NCBI RefSeq assembly: GCF_000234355.1
Contig: NZ_AGQV01000010.1
Span: 340,540-404,539, forward strand
Source of the DNA: Gluconobacter morbifer G707
GTDB taxonomy: Bacteria; Pseudomonadota; Alphaproteobacteria; Acetobacterales; Acetobacteraceae
Length of the DNA stretch: 64,000 nt
Direction: 5' to 3'
The translations under genes were made by a program, and so were the position numbers. Below are positions 26,842-37,229 of the stretch, piece by piece. The notes under the pieces are model-generated. The model was given only the letters and a program-made list of their open reading frames with translations. It was not told where the DNA came from and did not search any database. Numbering within the stretch: the first letter of the stretch is position 1; each line of letters begins with the position of its first letter.

Positions 26842-27762
26842 TCACGGGGCAGAAACCGCCCATGGCGGATGCTCGAAAGCCTTGGCGAGATGCTCCAGAA
26901 ACACAGAGACCCGGAAAGGGCGAAGCGTGCTGCTGGGCGTTACAAGGTAAAGGGCGATGCTGGCAGCATCCCACTCCGGCAAAATCTGTTCAAACCGTCC
27001 ATCCCGCAAGCCGTCCCAGATCATGAATTCTGGAAAAAGTCCAAACCCCAGATCCGCATTCAGCGCTGGAAGGAAAGCTTCAGCATTATCTGCCCGGAAC
27101 CGAGACGCCTGCGACAGGACAAATTCTTCTCCGGTATTCGCCCTGGTCAAACGCACCGTGCCAGGGGCAGAATTGTTCGTATAGACGAAACTTTTCAGCT
27201 CTTCGAGATCCCGCGGATGGGTGGGACGACCGATACGATCCAGATAGGTCGACGTCGCGATCAGCAGAAGGCGCACCCTGCAAAGACGTCGTGCCCGGAG
27301 GGAGGAATCCGCGAGAGCCGCAATTCTCAGTGCGAGATCATAGCCTTCTGCGACGAGGTCAACAAGCGCATCGCTGAAATCGACGCTAATATCGATCTCG
27401 GGATATTGCTCCAGGAACCCGGGAAGAACAGGAGACAGATGCTGGATGCCGAACGTCATAGGCGCCGCCACCCGGATCAGCCCGGACGGACGATGTGTTC
27501 CGCCGCGAGCCTCACTTTCGGCGGCTTCGGCTTCTGCAAGGATGCGGTTGGCATGACCGACAAGAAGACGGCCGCTCTCGGTCAGGGACATGTGACGGGA
27601 ATTGCGGTTGAAGAGCGAAATCCCCATGGATTGCTCAAGTCGGCTGACGGCTTTTGAAACGGTCGGTTTGGAAAGTTGAAGTTCCTCAGCCGCGCGGGCA
27701 AATGAGCCGCGTTCAGCAACCTTGGCAAAGATGGCCCACGCCTCGAAATCCGGAAGTTTCAT
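26842..27762 (-). CDS. LysR family transcriptional regulator
   Basis: The 306-residue protein has the LysR winged helix-turn-helix at residues 5-62 (GSFARAAEELQLSKPTVSKAVSRLEQ, LFNRNSRHMSLTESG). The substrate-binding domain covers residues 88-300, of the CrgA/AaeR-like branch (GLIRVAAPMTFGIQHLSPVLPGFLEQYP). It is divergent from the pirin gene with 246 bases between, the usual arrangement for a LysR protein and its target. It probably regulates the pirin gene and itself. Effector unknown. Confidence 0.9.
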   Translation of the reverse strand: MKLPDFEAWAIFAKVAERGSFARAAEELQLSKPTVSKAVSRLEQSMGISLFNRNSRHMSLTESGRLLVGHANRILAEAEAAESEARGGTHRPSGLIRVAAPMTFGIQHLSPVLPGFLEQYPEIDISVDFSDALVDLVAEGYDLALRIAALADSSLRARRLCRVRLLLIATSTYLDRIGRPTHPRDLEELKSFVYTNNSAPGTVRLTRANTGEEFVLSQASRFRADNAEAFLPALNADLGFGLFPEFMIWDGLRDGRFEQILPEWDAASIALYLVTPSSTLRPFRVSVFLEHLAKAFEHPPWAVSAP

Positions 27763-28008
27763 ATCAGCAATCCCTGGAACTGAACCTATTCCGATATTTC
27801 CATATTTTTACCATTTCTCATATCGCTATTGCTGATTTCTACAGGCACATGAACAGAAAACCACGTCCTGCAGAAGCACAAGCGGACCGGAAGAAGCGCT
27901 TCAAACACATCATGATTTGGAAACAGAGTCTTTCCAGCCTTTCTATATAATGTCCCTACCCTGACAGATATATTGTTGCCCAGACACCACTCCAAGCAGG
28001 AGATACTC

Positions 28009-28707
28009 ATGATTGAGGTTCGTCCTTACAACAAGCTGGGTCATGCAGATCATGGCTGGCTCGACGCAAAACACCATTTTTCATTTGCCGAATACTTTGA
28101 CCCACAGCGCATGCACTGGGGTGCACTCCGCGTCTGGAACGATGACACGATTGCACCAGGTACAGGTTTCGGAACCCATCCTCACAAGAACATGGAAATT
28201 ATCACGTATGTCCGCAAAGGTGCGATCACACATGAGGACAGCCTAGGCAACAAGGGACGGACAGAAGCTGGCGACGTTCAGGTCATGTCGGCCGGCACAG
28301 GCATTCTCCATAGCGAACACAACCGCGAGTCCGTGCCGACCCAGCTTTTCCAGATCTGGATCATGCCTGGTCAGCAGGGTCACAAGCCGTCATGGGGTAC
28401 GAAAGCTTTCCCGAAGGGCGAACGCGCTGGACAGTTTGTCATTCTGGCTTCCGGATACAAAAACGACGATGCGTTGCCAATTCATGCGGATGCCAGAGTG
28501 CTGGGCGCAACGATCGGAAAGGGACAAACTGTCGAATACAACCTTGGAATCGACCGTCTGGGATATCTGGTCCCTGCAACCGGAGCCGTTGAAATCGAGG
28601 GAAAGACCGTAAGTACAAGAGATGGCGCGGCAATTTCAGATACTGACACGCTGGTCATCCGCGCTCTCGAAGATTCAGAAGTTGTTCTGGTCGATACATC
28701 GGTCTGA
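28009..28707 (+). CDS. pirin family protein (quercetinase-like bicupin)
   Basis: The 232-residue protein is a YhhW-type pirin. The N-terminal cupin has its metal site in GFGTHPHKNMEIITYV and in GTGILHSEHN (three His and a Glu), as in enzymes able to cleave quercetin. The C-terminal cupin starts near residue 150 and lacks such ligands. Start set at MIEVRPYN with GGAG before it. It is divergent from a LysR gene. A transposase fragment begins only 26 bases after the stop, so the region downstream has been rearranged. Confidence 0.88.
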   Translation: MIEVRPYNKLGHADHGWLDAKHHFSFAEYFDPQRMHWGALRVWNDDTIAPGTGFGTHPHKNMEIITYVRKGAITHEDSLGNKGRTEAGDVQVMSAGTGILHSEHNRESVPTQLFQIWIMPGQQGHKPSWGTKAFPKGERAGQFVILASGYKNDDALPIHADARVLGATIGKGQTVEYNLGIDRLGYLVPATGAVEIEGKTVSTRDGAAISDTDTLVIRALEDSEVVLVDTSV

Positions 28708-28732
28708 CAGACGTCTAGCTCAAAGGGGCCGG

Positions 28733-28956
28733 ACCGGGTATGCATCCCTCCGGCTCCAGAGATATTCATGGAATTTACGCGAAACATGCCCATGATCACG
28801 GACGACATAGATCGCCGGGTAGGGCAGATCATCAGACAGGGCATAAGCACATAGCAGTTCGTGCGCCTGACCGGACGCCAACCTGAAGGACAACGCCCTG
28901 CTACGACAATCTGTAGCTACCCCTACCCTGGTGCCTAAACCTCCACGTGAGCGGCC
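28733..28956 (-). mobile_element. fragment of an IS5-family transposase (type C, copy 1)
   Basis: On the minus strand this reads GRSRGG then GTRVGVATDCRSRALSF, LASGQAHEL, ALSDDLPYPAIYVVRDHGH and KFHEYLW. This is the same stretch of transposase as in the type C relic at 34165-34797 (RALSFTLSRGQAHELP there). Only about 75 codons remain and no ends are seen. Confidence 0.75.
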
Positions 28957-29202
28957 TTACACTTTACGAATACATCTGCAGGACCAGGACTTCAAAACCA
29001 GAAAAATTCATCGCCAATCCAACCTATCAGACCACGGGACTAAACAATGTAGGAAAAGAGGCTACAGCAGTGCACTTGGTGCAGCGCCGAGCATCTTTCA
29101 ACCTTCCTCTCCTCGACCTCCAGTACGATTGTCTAACGGCAGGCATGTTCTTTGTTGAACAAATTAGATTATCATAAGGAAATCCTCGACAGAGAGACAG
29201 AA

Positions 29203-31605
29203 ATGAAGAAGATCATTGTCGCGGCAATATCACTTTCGAGTGTATTGTATTCCGTTGATAGCGCATACGCCAAGACGGGTTCTGTCCGACATGCCACTGC
29301 TGGTAGCAGTCCCTCATCAAGACAAGGCGCTCATACCTCTTCTCCCAGTTTGGATAGTAAAACTGCAGAGAGCATCAGGGTGACCGGACAGGGCGTCGTT
29401 TCCAATAATGGTGTTACAGGACGCACGCCCGGAGGTGGTCTGATGGCGCCCCAGCACGGACCGAAAACAAAACAAACCATTACACGGGACTACATCGCAA
29501 CGCAGGCACCTACCAGTAATCCCGTCCAGCTTCTGGCCATGCTGCCAGGCGCTAATACAGCCAGTTCAGACCCTTTCGGGTTACAGGGCAGTACTATTTC
29601 CGTGCGTGGCATGACTAGCGGCCAGATCGGTTGGCTGTTTGAGGGAATGCCGCTTAATGATGTGGGTAATTCGGCCTTCTATGCCAATGACGTCGTTCTT
29701 TCCGAAGACCTCCAGCAGGTTTCTCTGACGCCAGGTTCATCAAATATCGACACACCGACACTTTCAGCTTCGGGCGGACTGGTGGAAATGAATATGATCG
29801 ATCCCTCGCATCACGCGGGTGGAACGATGGATGCAGCTTATGGCAGCTACAATACCAGTCGGGAATTCATCCGGTTGGAATCCGGCGATATCGGTCATAC
29901 GGGTTTACGTTCCTTCGTGGCTTTTGCAAATGTATATGGGAACGACTGGCGAGGCCCAGGAAAGGTCAAGTCCAAACAGATGGACGCTAAACTGGTCAAA
30001 GACTGGCTTGGTGGGAGCCAGACCCGCCTGGCGCTGAGTTATGCGACGCAGGATACACAGGAAGACCGTTATCCTACGCTTTCACAATTTGAAGAATATG
30101 GGAACAGCCAAGACTATAACTACACCAAGATCAGAGATACAGCGAATTATTACAAGCTGCATCGTAATATGTTTCAGAGTATGGCGGCAACCCTCCCCAA
30201 TGAAATCAATGTCACACGCCATTTTCATCTTTCTGAAACACCTTATCTTTATTATGGATATGGCAATGGTGGTGGCGCTTCGACCCTGACAGCAGGCAGT
30301 CTTTACTCAGGTACGCAGAAAACAGCATTACTCGACCCAAATGGAAACGTCATGGGCGATGGAACACAGGTGATGGCCTATACGCCGTCCATCGCAAAGA
30401 CGGTCCGAATCGGAAATGTTTTCAAGGGCACACTGGAACTGGGTAACCACACGATTACCGGCGGCTACTGGTATGAATGGTCTGACAAAATGCAGCAGAC
30501 CGAGGCCAGCTATATCGATCCGGTCAGTGGCGAGGCCGCAAATATCTGGGGACAAACCTATAATTATTTGACTCCCAACGGTTATCCCTATGCAAGCCGC
30601 TCCCAAATCACCTTCAGTCAAGTACATATGTGGTTCATCGAGGACCAGATCGACCTGCTCCAAAAGAAGCTGCATATCGAGGTCGGGTTCAAGGACGCCT
30701 TCGTCAAACGCGATGGTTATAATTCCCTTCCCGGTGCGCCATATCGCGTCACGACGTCTAACAATGTTCCCTTACCGCAGGTTTCCGCCACGTACAAACT
30801 GGGCAAACACCACCAACTCTATGTTGTGGGTGCAACAAATTTCCGCCTCGCGCCCAATACGTCCATGTTCAACGTTTATAGTGGTTCCACCGGAAAACTT
30901 GCGACAGCTGCAACATCCCAGAGCCCAGAATATTCAATCGAAGAAGAGATCGGCTACCGCTATCACTCCGACCTGTTTCTAGCGGATGTAGCGTTCTTCA
31001 ATTACAACTTTACCAACCGCCAGCTTTCTTTGAGCGCCTATCAGAACGGGGCTCTGGTTTCAGAAAACGTCAATGCAGGCGGTCAGACCACACGCGGCGT
31101 CGACGTCGAGGTCGCCACACGTCCGATCCTCTATCATCTGCGTCCTTTTGCCTCGTTCGAATACCTGCATGCCAGCATCGATAATGACCTCCATGTCGGA
31201 AATGATCTTCTGCCCACCAAGGGAAAGAGCCAGATCATGACGCCTTCCATTCAAGCTGCCCTTGGGCTCAATTATGACGACAGTCATTTCTTTGCGAGCG
31301 TCAATCTCAAATATATTGGTAAGCAGTATGCAACATTCATGAACGACGAACACATTTCAGGCTATTTCACTAATAATGTGACACTCGGATACCGGATGCA
31401 CAAGCTGGGATTCCTCAAGGCGCCCCAGTTCCAGTTGAACCTCTCGAACATCGCCGATGCAAAATTTCGCACTGGCGTTTACAGCTTCACGAACGCAGCC
31501 AAGACGACCCAAGGTGTTTACGGGACTTCCATGTCCGGTTCTGCACCGACCTATTATCTAATGCCTGGCACCTCCGCGATGTTCAGCTTTTCTACGGGGT
31601 TTTGA
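29203..31605 (+). CDS. TonB-dependent outer membrane receptor, paralog of the one at 20328-22760
   Basis: The 800-residue receptor has a signal peptide (IIVAAISLSSVLYSVDSAYAK), a Ser-rich leader, a plug domain with RGMTSGQIGWLFEGMPLND and SASGGLVEMNMIDP, and a barrel that ends in an aromatic strand. The start was placed at MKKIIV (AGAGAGACAGAA before it), 17 codons inside the longest frame. Plug and several barrel blocks (YFHYNFTNR / FFNYNFTNRQ, RPILYHLRPF) agree with the receptor at 20328, so the two arose by duplication and may take up related ligands. No neighbouring transporter tells the ligand; the gene lies between IS fragments. Confidence 0.88.
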   Translation: MKKIIVAAISLSSVLYSVDSAYAKTGSVRHATAGSSPSSRQGAHTSSPSLDSKTAESIRVTGQGVVSNNGVTGRTPGGGLMAPQHGPKTKQTITRDYIATQAPTSNPVQLLAMLPGANTASSDPFGLQGSTISVRGMTSGQIGWLFEGMPLNDVGNSAFYANDVVLSEDLQQVSLTPGSSNIDTPTLSASGGLVEMNMIDPSHHAGGTMDAAYGSYNTSREFIRLESGDIGHTGLRSFVAFANVYGNDWRGPGKVKSKQMDAKLVKDWLGGSQTRLALSYATQDTQEDRYPTLSQFEEYGNSQDYNYTKIRDTANYYKLHRNMFQSMAATLPNEINVTRHFHLSETPYLYYGYGNGGGASTLTAGSLYSGTQKTALLDPNGNVMGDGTQVMAYTPSIAKTVRIGNVFKGTLELGNHTITGGYWYEWSDKMQQTEASYIDPVSGEAANIWGQTYNYLTPNGYPYASRSQITFSQVHMWFIEDQIDLLQKKLHIEVGFKDAFVKRDGYNSLPGAPYRVTTSNNVPLPQVSATYKLGKHHQLYVVGATNFRLAPNTSMFNVYSGSTGKLATAATSQSPEYSIEEEIGYRYHSDLFLADVAFFNYNFTNRQLSLSAYQNGALVSENVNAGGQTTRGVDVEVATRPILYHLRPFASFEYLHASIDNDLHVGNDLLPTKGKSQIMTPSIQAALGLNYDDSHFFASVNLKYIGKQYATFMNDEHISGYFTNNVTLGYRMHKLGFLKAPQFQLNLSNIADAKFRTGVYSFTNAAKTTQGVYGTSMSGSAPTYYLMPGTSAMFSFSTGF

Positions 31606-31758
31606 AAATCATGGCATGCAGCATCTTTTGAAAATGCACATGCTATTCTCTTCACCCTTCGCACTGCCTTGCCGCTTTCACAGCCTTGCAGGCCCCTCGT
31701 TCATTCTGAAAAACGATCTCCTCGAGACAAGCAATTCAAACATCTAGTCTCTATCTCT

Positions 31759-32140
31759 AGGGCCAGGGCCCATCGATTTTTGAGAGAGATTTTGGTTCAG
31801 AGTATGTGAAAAAATCGAAAATAAGTGATCTGTACTGGCCGGGCAGATAAACACGTCTGCGGTCATTTCTCCAAAGAGTCATGGCTGACCGCGATTATAA
31901 CGCTTATTGGTTCAGCGGCATCCCAAAACAGAGAGAGATAAAGCCATGAATTCCAGAATGAAAATCTAGAAGGGACTTATCAGATATGATAAGCGGCGCT
32001 GCAATCATATCAAAATTATGTTCGGCAGACTCAAGAACTGGCGACATGTCGATACACGCTACTACAGCTGCTGAAACGTCTTCTTTTCTGCTATCTATTT
32101 TACTAAAACCGTCGTGGTCTGGTTATGAATTCTCTGGCTA
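31759..32140 (+). mobile_element. internally deleted IS5-family element (type B, copy 2)
   Basis: After a left end AGGGCCAGGGCCCATCGATT the text KISDLYW is followed, across a deletion, by a MADRDYNAYWFSGIP block and ILMFGRL-like text in shifted frames. This is the order of the type B transposase termini. The right end near 32120-32140 (ATGAATTCTCTGGCTAAAC) resembles the right end of copy 1. Its length (about 380 bp) is close to copy 1. Confidence 0.7.
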
Positions 32141-32314
32141 AACTTTGCGGTGTTTCTTTGTCCCACCACTTCTCAATGGACCAAACCACATCCAATACCA
32201 TTAGTGAGATAACAGTATCTCAAGACGGTGTGCATATCGGCATCATATCGGTCTTGCTGTTTAATTATTAAACCGGAATGATAGGAGAAGAAAACAGACC
32301 GACGGAGATCGCTC

Positions 32315-34132
32315 GTGTATCGAAGGCGTTTTTTGGCCTCACTTCCTGTAGCCGCACTCACCCCCACAGCTTTGGCGCAAGAAAAAAGCAGTCAGCCCAA
32401 TTTACCGAAATTTGAAAATCCGGGCGACGATCGCTTTATCCGACCTGATGTACATGCGGGAGACAGGCCTGTCGGCGCAAGCTTCAGCTCCCGGAGCGCT
32501 GTCTATGGCACCCACGGTGCTGCAGGCTCAGCTCATCCCCTTGCAACATTGGCAGCTATCGAGATCTTGAAAAAAGGCGGATCAGCAGCCGATGCCGCCA
32601 TAGCTATGAATGCCTGCCTAGGTGTCCTTGAACCTACATCCTCCGGACTCGGAGGAGATTGCTATTGCATGTTGTGGGACCCTAAAGCGAAGAAAGTCGC
32701 GGGCCTTGCCGGCTCCGGTGGCAGTCCGCGGGGTCTGAGCCTTGAAACCGTTCGGAGCCGAGCGAAACATGGTGCGATCCCGCCACTTGGCGCGATATCT
32801 GTATCGGTACCTGGTGCACTCGACGCATGGTGGATGCTTCACCAACGATACGGCAAACTTCCCTGGGCCGAACTCTTCGCACCTGCCATCACATACGCAA
32901 ACGAAGGGGTCCCTGTACCAGAAATGATCGCCTGGTACATTCGCCGCAGCCTCCGGGTCTTTCAGCGCTCCGGCGCAGGCGTGGAAGAAACGGCCAACGC
33001 ACTAAAAACATATGGCCTTGGACATGGCGGTCCTCAGACAGGCCAGATATTCCGCAATACAGACCTGGCCCGCACCTATACCATGATCGCCCAAGGCGGC
33101 CGGGATGTGTTCTACAAAGGTGAAATCGCCCACACGATTGATACCTATTTCAGACGCATCGGCGGTTGGCTCCGTCATGAGGATCTTGCCGCACACCATG
33201 GCGAATGGGTGGAACCCCACCAGACTAATTATCGTGGTACGACGATCCATGCACTGGGCGCCAACACGCAGGGTATCGCCACACTCCAAATGCTCAATAT
33301 TCTCGAAAATTTTGATCTTCGGGAAGCGGGCTTTCAGTCGCCGTTATCGATCCACCTTCAGGTCGAAGCCAAACGCCTCGCTTATGAGGATCGCGCTCGT
33401 TACTATGCAGATCCACATTTTTCGAAAGTTCCGGTCGAATGGCTTATCTCCAAGGAATATGCCGCACGTAGGGCCAAACTCATTCGTCCAGACCGCATTC
33501 TCACGCCAGTCTATCCGGGTCAGGCGCCTAGCCATGGTGACACGACCTACTTTTCGTGTGCGGATGAAAGCGGCATGATGGTTTCCATGATTCAGTCCAA
33601 TTTCCGGGGGATGGGTTCTGGCCTTGTAGCCGACGGACTTGGGTTCATGTTTCAGGATCGCGGACAGCTTTTCAGCCTCACAGACGGCCATCCCAATCTT
33701 TACCAACCCGGGAAACGCCCCTTTCAAACCATCATTCCAGGCTTTGCCTCCCACGGAAATACACCATGGCTCGCCTTTGGAGTGATGGGAGGAGACATGC
33801 AGCCCCAGGGTCAGACGCAGATTATTGTCAACCGTAAGGACTATGGTCTGGATGTGCAGGCTGCGGGAGACTCACCGCGCTGGCATCATGAGGGATCATC
33901 CCAGTCCATGGGGGAAGATCCACCTCAACTTCCGCCTCATGGTCTGCTTCGGCTTGAAAGTGGTGTCCCGGACACGACCAAGGCGGCGCTGGCCAATCTG
34001 GGCTGGACGCTCGGAAAATCCGACGGAGGGTTCGGACGTTACGAGTGCGTAGAAAATCGCCCGGATGACGGTCAACTCGTCTACGCAGCCGCATCGGAAA
34101 TGCGCGCAGATGGCTGCGCCCTCGCTTACTAG
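32315..34132 (+). CDS. gamma-glutamyltransferase family protein
   Basis: The 605-residue Ntn-hydrolase precursor should cut itself before a Thr nucleophile. That Thr is visible at about residue 410 in HGDTTYFSCAD. Other family marks are THGAAGSAHPLAT near residue 66, EPTSSGLGGDCYCMLWD, GPVSVPGALDAWW-like text (ISVSVPGALDAWWML) and GSGLVADGLGFMFQDRG. It has a twin-Arg-like export signal (MYRRRFLASLPVAALTPTALA). Members hydrolyse glutathione, gamma-glutamyl or cephalosporin-like amides; this one is nearer the YwrD-like group. The start is GTG with GGAG before it. Flanked on both sides by IS relics. Confidence 0.85.
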   Translation: MYRRRFLASLPVAALTPTALAQEKSSQPNLPKFENPGDDRFIRPDVHAGDRPVGASFSSRSAVYGTHGAAGSAHPLATLAAIEILKKGGSAADAAIAMNACLGVLEPTSSGLGGDCYCMLWDPKAKKVAGLAGSGGSPRGLSLETVRSRAKHGAIPPLGAISVSVPGALDAWWMLHQRYGKLPWAELFAPAITYANEGVPVPEMIAWYIRRSLRVFQRSGAGVEETANALKTYGLGHGGPQTGQIFRNTDLARTYTMIAQGGRDVFYKGEIAHTIDTYFRRIGGWLRHEDLAAHHGEWVEPHQTNYRGTTIHALGANTQGIATLQMLNILENFDLREAGFQSPLSIHLQVEAKRLAYEDRARYYADPHFSKVPVEWLISKEYAARRAKLIRPDRILTPVYPGQAPSHGDTTYFSCADESGMMVSMIQSNFRGMGSGLVADGLGFMFQDRGQLFSLTDGHPNLYQPGKRPFQTIIPGFASHGNTPWLAFGVMGGDMQPQGQTQIIVNRKDYGLDVQAAGDSPRWHHEGSSQSMGEDPPQLPPHGLLRLESGVPDTTKAALANLGWTLGKSDGGFGRYECVENRPDDGQLVYAAASEMRADGCALAY

Positions 34133-34164
34133 CGACCTGTTAGGTCTTAAATAACGGACTGGAC

Positions 34165-34797
34165 TGCATGGGTGTTTGGAATAAGCACGATGCAGTCTGT
34201 CTTGGGGCCTCTGATCGAAGAAGCCCGTCCGAAGGGTAAGACCTGCCAAAGAACATGAGGCGATCGATATCCGCGATTTTCTGGCTCCATCAACAAGGTA
34301 CGAAATGGCGTGTCCTGCCGCCTGAGTTTGGTTCCTGGTGGATTGCTGTCCGGTTGTTCATTTGGTGGCCGAAGCCTAGTGAGTGGCAGAGGCTCTTTGA
34401 AAGGATCAGAGGCAGGGACCCAGCTCAGGTATGGTCTTTTTCCGATGGCACGAACATTCATACCCATCACAAGGCAGCTAGAGTCGCCAAAAAAGGGGAT
34501 ACGGTGTGCCACAGGAATTATGAGGGCCCGGCTGCTCGCATGGAGGCTATGGTACTAAGGGCTATGTAGTTGCAGCCAGCCCCGACAGGGCACTGTCCTT
34601 CACACTTTCGCGCGGTCAGGCACACGAACTGCCATCCATTTATACCTTGCTCGACGATCTGGCGCGTTCATCAACCTATGTGGTCTGTGCTCGTGGACAT
34701 GCCTCGCACAAATTCCGTGAGCATCTCTAAAACCAAGGGTCTCGTCCTGTCTGTCGTATCACCAAGACAAAATGATCCCAAGGTCGCCTACCCGAGA
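34165..34797 (+). mobile_element. decayed IS5-family element (type C, copy 2)
   Basis: The start reads PLIEEARPKGKT, then in a shifted frame SAIFWLHQQGTKWRVLPPEFG, WSFSDGTNIHTHHKAARVAKKG, and after another shift RALSFTLSRGQAHELP, a LLDDLARSSTYVV block and HKFREHL, in the order of an IS5/IS427-type transposase. Stops and frameshifts show it is inactive. It begins about 30 bases after the gamma-glutamyltransferase stop. Confidence 0.8.
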
Positions 34798-34800
34798 TGA

Positions 34801-35095
34801 GCTTACAGAGACCGTGAAGAAACTGGAGATGAATGACCTGTAACTGGCTAGCCGAAGCCAGCTTCGCCTAATTCAATAACATCTACATGTATCCGCAGGA
34901 CAGTCGGCTCAGATGGGAAAGACGCCTTTTGCATCTGCGGATGCATAAAAGCCGAGTGCGTGAGACAATAACCTCGATGGTTTTGACGGAAATGGCACGA
35001 GGAGATATTTCTGTCCTCATCATTGACAGGCTGAAAGCCGGAAAAAGACCTCTGGTTCCTGTCCGTGACGATACACGCTGAACCCTCATACTGGC
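34801..35095 (+). mobile_element. short remnant of a type B IS5-family element (copy 3)
   Basis: The bases around 34808-34850 (GTGAAGAAACTGGAGATGAA then GACCTGTAACTGGCT) align with the transposase start of the other type B copies. A possible right part near 35022-35080 has CAGGCTGAAAGCC and GATACACGCTG, as at the end of copy 2. The middle is not recognisable. Confidence 0.5.
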
Positions 35096-35099
35096 TTCT

Positions 35100-36845
35100 T
35101 CAAATAAGTCCGTAACGTTCCAGCAGATTATCTACCTCCGTTCCATCCGTGAGATGACGTAACATCCCAGATGCAGGAACCTTCTTTCCGTCCCGCAATT
35201 CCGCCGCCGCCTGCAACAGCATCCGAACGTCGTAGATACTGCCAAAAACCTCCGGAACGGCACGATCAATGTCGAGCAGCGTATAGACCGCCTCCATTGC
35301 GGTGCGGACGGAATATTCCGTGGTGAACACTGTGTCTCGCGGCGTTTCGGCGAACTGCCCGAGAAAGGCAAAATTAACGCTCCCATCCGGCACCACTTTT
35401 GGGCGATCTCCCGGAGAACGCGGCATGAATTGCGCCGTAATGAAAGGCATCATACAGGGATGCGTAATCGCACCCGTCGCCGCCATGTCGTCGATCTGCT
35501 CAGGTGGCACGCCCATATGAAATAGCCACTCTCGCGTGATCTCCTCGCCGGTGCATTCCTGCATCGGTTTTTTCACATAGTCGCCCGGCACATCACTGAA
35601 CAGCCCATAGAGCCACGCTACCATCTGCCCCTTCGGCTGACCTTTGAAATGCGGCTGGCGGCTAACAACCCAGCTCATCAGCCAGGCAGAATCCTGAATA
35701 GTGATCGGCCCGCCTGTTACCGTACGCCCGGAAAACGGATCGCGACCCGTAATCTTCTGCACAAGCTCAGGAATGCGCGCGTCTTGCGTTGTGACGGTCG
35801 CAGACAGCCAACGGGATTTCTCAGTGTCACCGCAGAACACATCCGGCCGGCCGAAAGCCGGATCCTGTCCTGCGATGTTGCGCCACAACTGCCAGATACT
35901 TCCGTCTCTGATGGTCGTATCAATCGGTGCGGGGGTATGGTGGTCGCCCCAATGGGAATTCTCCACCATGGAGCCATTAGTAATGAAAACCAGTTCGTCC
36001 GAGTCCAAATCGACGCCTGCTTCTTTGCCGCTTTCCAGCCAGTCGATATGGGTTGCGACTTTCTTACCGCCCGACATATCGAAGGCGACATTCGTCACTT
36101 GGACGCCGTGGCGAAACACGACACCCTGATCGACGAGCCATGTGGCCAGCGGCTTGCTCAGTGATTCCTGCTGATTGTATTTGGTGAATTTCAGAGTGTG
36201 CAAATCCTTCAGGCCAAGGATCTGATGTACAAAACGGGCGAGATAGCGCTTCATTTCGATCGCGCTGTGCCATGGCTCGAAGGCGAACATCGAACGCCAG
36301 AACAGCCAGAAATTCGATTTCATAAAATCGGCGGACAGCATGTCGCTGATGGTCTTGCCTGCAAGTTTCTCCTCATCCGCAAGAATAAGCGCAATGATCT
36401 CCCGCCGTGCCTTGCTAGTCAGCGTCAGGCTGTCCCGATCCGGTAGAGGCTGGCCCTTTCCACACATCGCCCGGACAGGACTGCTGCTGGGATCAATGCG
36501 GTTGAGATGGTAGAATTCATCGAGGACCGAGGCATCCGGTACTTCCAGTGAGGGGATTGAACGATACAAATCCCACAGGCATTGGAACTGTTCCTCCATC
36601 TCCCGACCACCGCGGATCAGCCAGCCAGTCTCCGCATTACCCGCACCATCCAACGCTCCACCATCGGCGTTCGACGCTTCAAGAATTGTGATCTTCGAAG
36701 GCGTCATCTGTGCATCACGAATCAGAAACGCAGCTGCCGCCATACCGCCCAGTCCGCCGCCGATAATCCACGCTGAACGGTCTTGCACGCCTTCGGGTTT
36801 TACCGGGCGAGCGAAGGCTTCGAAGTTACTCTGGGCGTATCTCAT
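35100..36845 (-). CDS. ohyA: oleate hydratase
   Basis: The 581-residue FAD enzyme adds water to the cis-9 double bond of oleic or palmitoleic acid, giving 10-hydroxy fatty acids; in other bacteria this helps survive antimicrobial fatty acids. Clear signs are the FAD motif WIIGGGLGGMAAAAFLI, the catalytic segment RGGREMEEQFQCLWDL (Glu82 corresponds to the key Glu of the family), YNQQESLSKPL and the C-terminal FLGQFAETPRDTVFTTEYS. Length is typical. It stands alone between IS relics, which suggests acquisition by transfer; no fatty acid regulator is next to it. Confidence 0.95.
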   Translation of the reverse strand: MRYAQSNFEAFARPVKPEGVQDRSAWIIGGGLGGMAAAAFLIRDAQMTPSKITILEASNADGGALDGAGNAETGWLIRGGREMEEQFQCLWDLYRSIPSLEVPDASVLDEFYHLNRIDPSSSPVRAMCGKGQPLPDRDSLTLTSKARREIIALILADEEKLAGKTISDMLSADFMKSNFWLFWRSMFAFEPWHSAIEMKRYLARFVHQILGLKDLHTLKFTKYNQQESLSKPLATWLVDQGVVFRHGVQVTNVAFDMSGGKKVATHIDWLESGKEAGVDLDSDELVFITNGSMVENSHWGDHHTPAPIDTTIRDGSIWQLWRNIAGQDPAFGRPDVFCGDTEKSRWLSATVTTQDARIPELVQKITGRDPFSGRTVTGGPITIQDSAWLMSWVVSRQPHFKGQPKGQMVAWLYGLFSDVPGDYVKKPMQECTGEEITREWLFHMGVPPEQIDDMAATGAITHPCMMPFITAQFMPRSPGDRPKVVPDGSVNFAFLGQFAETPRDTVFTTEYSVRTAMEAVYTLLDIDRAVPEVFGSIYDVRMLLQAAAELRDGKKVPASGMLRHLTDGTEVDNLLERYGLI

Positions 36846-37229
36846 AGCGTACTGTGTCTTTCAGAGCCGTCAGTGGCCCGATTGATATGACGGAAAGAGA
36901 GTCCTCCGAATATAAATAGATTTTTGATGATCAGTGTCTGTGATATGCGTCAAATTCATGCAGATACTATCTTCCAGCGGATCAGCAGATACACTTTTCT
37001 CGGCAAACCGGAAATCTCGTCTCAGATTATATTCTCGTCGTTACTGGATTTTATGATGTCCGCTCCTTCAGTTCGGAACGAACATTTCGGACATTCAATT
37101 TACCTTGCATAGTTGCTTCTCCGTACGACAAATCTACGCGTTCCCCGTATGAGTTTACTCATCCCGATATTGCTTTCATCGCGAGGTTTCCACCTGCTCA
37201 AAGCTGCTTTTTCTTTCCCTTGCCCGTTC
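36846..37229. other. 384-bp gap upstream of ohyA
   Basis: The region is AT-rich with no recognisable gene; it must contain the ohyA promoter. Confidence 0.4.

Noticed and set aside
34883..35089. Small open frames on both strands between the IS relics and ohyA
   Set aside because: The flanking sequence matches the ends of the type B element, so the frames are probably chance within decayed IS DNA.
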